A stretch of 64,000 nt of DNA from NCBI RefSeq assembly GCF_036227105.1, contig NZ_CP109434.1, positions 1,926,001 to 1,990,000 of the forward strand, given 5' to 3'. The position numbers were made by a program, and so were the translations under genes. Within the stretch, counting starts at the first letter, position 1. Each line of letters opens with the position of its first letter. The notes below the pieces were generated by a model. That model searched no databases, was not told where the DNA came from, and saw only the letters and a program-made list of their open reading frames with translations. Below, piece after piece: positions 62,508 to 64,000 of this stretch. This stretch comes from Amycolatopsis sp. NBC_01488 (GTDB lineage Bacteria > Actinomycetota > Actinomycetes > Mycobacteriales > Pseudonocardiaceae).

Positions 62508-62870
62508 TTCGACTTGCCGAAACCACCCACTACCTCCTCGAGGACACCGCACCGCCGGTGACCACCACCGCGGCAACGCCCACTGTCACACCATTGCGAG
62601 CAGGCGAGCGAGCACCCGTCGACCCGGACGCCACCTGATCCACCCCGGAAGCCGACCACACCAATTCGCGATGCGGGCACGACAAGGTCTTGCGAGCGGG
62701 CTCGCCCTCGCCAGCGCTGCGCGTCGACATGCACGCGCCGCTGATGGGTGGAACCTCGTCGAACGAGCCGTTCGACCCGCAACGGGGGCCAGCTGAGGAA
62801 GCGGGATCTGCAGACCCCTATCGTCGCACCACGAATTGGGGAGCACGGGCACCTGCGGTGCCCGGGCCAG
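62508..62870. other. 363-base stretch without a credible gene
   Basis: Nothing is recognised; frames here are shadows. Confidence 0.45.
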
Positions 62871-62879
62871 CTCGAGGGT

Positions 62880-63578
62880 CTCGAACCAGGTGGCGGTCAG
62901 GCCCAGGCGGTCGTAGCGCAGCAGCCGGCAGTAGGCGGCCGCCTGGAACTGCCCGTGACCGATTCCACGATCCGGGCCAGCAGAACGTAACCGGTGTCGG
63001 AGTAGTGGAACAGCGCGCCGAGGGCGCCGTAGGGGTGGCCGTGATCCATCACCCAGCCGATCTGCTCGTCGGGAGCCAATGCCGGTGCAAGGCCGTCAAA
63101 GCTGCCTCGCGGTAGCTGTCGTCGTTGGCGTAGTAGTACTGACCGCTGGTGTGGTCGAGCAGCATGCGCACGGTGATCAGGTCCGGGTCGTAGCCGCCGC
63201 GACGCATAGGTCGAGGTACGGCGATGGGAGGTACCGGGCAACGGCGGCGTCGAGGGTCACCCGGCGCTGGTCGAGGAGCGTGAGCACGGCCGCCGCGGTG
63301 AAGGTCTTGCCGGCGTTGAGCAGGGTGCCGGCGGCTCGATCGGCCTTCCCGACCGCCCGTTCCCAGCGCAGACCCGATGCGTCCACTCGCGCAGCGATGC
63401 CCGGCACCGCCGGTGATCGGGCGAACTGCGTGGCGAGAACGCTGTCCAGCACGGGCATCACTGTGCCCTGGGCGGACGCCGCCGCGCCAGGGGCGGCGCC
63501 CAGCACACCGGCGCTGGGCACGCCTGTGCTCAGCACGGCCAGCACGAGCAGGCGCGCTGCTCCACGGTTGATCCTCAC
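62880..63578 (-). pseudogene. Serine hydrolase (beta-lactamase/D-Ala-D-Ala carboxypeptidase type) pseudogene
   Basis: GTG 63578 with GAGGAGGG upstream begins a signal peptide (ARLLVLAVLSTGVPSAGVLG). Then come SVLATQFARSPAVPGIAARV, NAGKTFTAAAVLTLLDQ, LITVRMLLDHTSGQYYYAND and FHYSDTGYVLLARIVESVTG in successive frames. The SxxK motif is damaged (Ser lost before GKTF) and at least two frameshifts occur. Confidence 0.8.
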
Positions 63579-63736
63579 TTGCCCTCCTCGGGGCCGACAT
63601 CGGTGATCTCACTTGTCGGATCCGCCGGGCGGCAGTCATTGCCCCGTAGGGAAATCTGCGCCCTCCCACCCAAAGACTGAGGGAGGTTGCGGACACTGCC
63701 CGCTCTGCCGGCAGCAGTCCGCCTGCGGAGGTACGG

Positions 63737-64000
63737 ATGTCGCCGCAAGAGGCCGTGGTGGACGGCGTGGAAGCTGGCCCGCGACTCCTCCGGCTGCACG
63801 AACACCTTCGCAACGATGCACCGGGATGCCTGGCCTGTACACAGCATCACCCACGTGCCGATCAGAAGTGCGACAGCTCAGCGATCCGGGCGTTGGCCGA
63901 CCTCGCCGCTCCGATGCGGCGAACGTTCCTCGTCCCCGACACCAAGGCCATCCAGATGCTGCTGCGGATCTCCAGGCTGGACCGGGTGGCCACCATCCGC
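63737..64000 (+). CDS. STAS-domain protein, truncated by the window edge
   Basis: ATG 63737 has GGAGGT eight bases upstream. The frame stays open to the window end. From CDSSAIRALADLAAPM and RTFLVPDTKAIQMLLRISRL it is a typical STAS C-terminal half. The preceding 45 residues do not look like the N-terminal half, so an internal frameshift is possible. Confidence 0.55.
   Translation, partial: MSPQEAVVDGVEAGPRLLRLHEHLRNDAPGCLACTQHHPRADQKCDSSAIRALADLAAPMRRTFLVPDTKAIQMLLRISRLDRVATIR

Overview
The window is high-GC actinobacterial DNA with frequent GTG and some TTG starts, GGAGG-type ribosome binding sites and many 4-base ATGA/GTGA overlaps. The pknG-glnH-glnX operon, a SapB-type class III lanthipeptide operon, a sigK-rskA pair and actinomycete-style small genes point to a filamentous actinomycete, most likely Pseudonocardiales (Amycolatopsis-like). 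The genus is inference; no rRNA or complete tRNA is present.

Left part (1-23.4 kb) looks like intact chromosome. glnX-glnH-pknG encodes an amino-acid sensing kinase route. An AcoX-like kinase sits with an AcoR-like GAF regulator. These are followed by a copper-chaperone-like protein, a cold shock protein, a TPP enzyme divergent from a HOT-type alcohol dehydrogenase plus thioesterase, and a complete ramC-ramS-ramA-ramB-type operon (19.4 to 13.0 kb, minus strand) whose 46-residue precursor is encoded at 16711-16851. Two small membrane proteins, a GT39-like mannosyltransferase and a SixA-type phosphatase close this part.

At 23461-23505 lies the 3' half of a tRNA-Lys gene, the typical scar of a tRNA-integrating element. 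It is followed by phased short repeats, an IS701 element, an IS3 remnant, small minus-strand genes and a tyrosine recombinase (27.1-28.5 kb). From here to about 44 kb the DNA is accessory: a large acidic orphan protein, an AbiE toxin-antitoxin pair, a two-component system with an unusual kinase, and several frameshifted genes (DUF1232, EamA and APC transporters, others).

From 42 kb onward stress and partner-switching genes dominate: SPFH protein, DUF5994, ANTAR and STAS proteins, sigK-rskA with a molybdopterin oxidoreductase, a fasciclin lipoprotein and a desaturase. Two 1435-bp IS256-like copies in opposite orientation bracket the sigK block. Both carry the same one-base deletion; one has a clean 9-bp target duplication inside a STAS gene, the other has none and joins two truncated genes. 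An IS5-like element, an intact GAF-ANTAR gene, a truncated LCP gene, a phosphoesterase with a TatB-like protein, and a decayed serine hydrolase fill the right end.

Several pseudogene calls rest on single-base frameshifts, so sequencing error must be excluded for each one.
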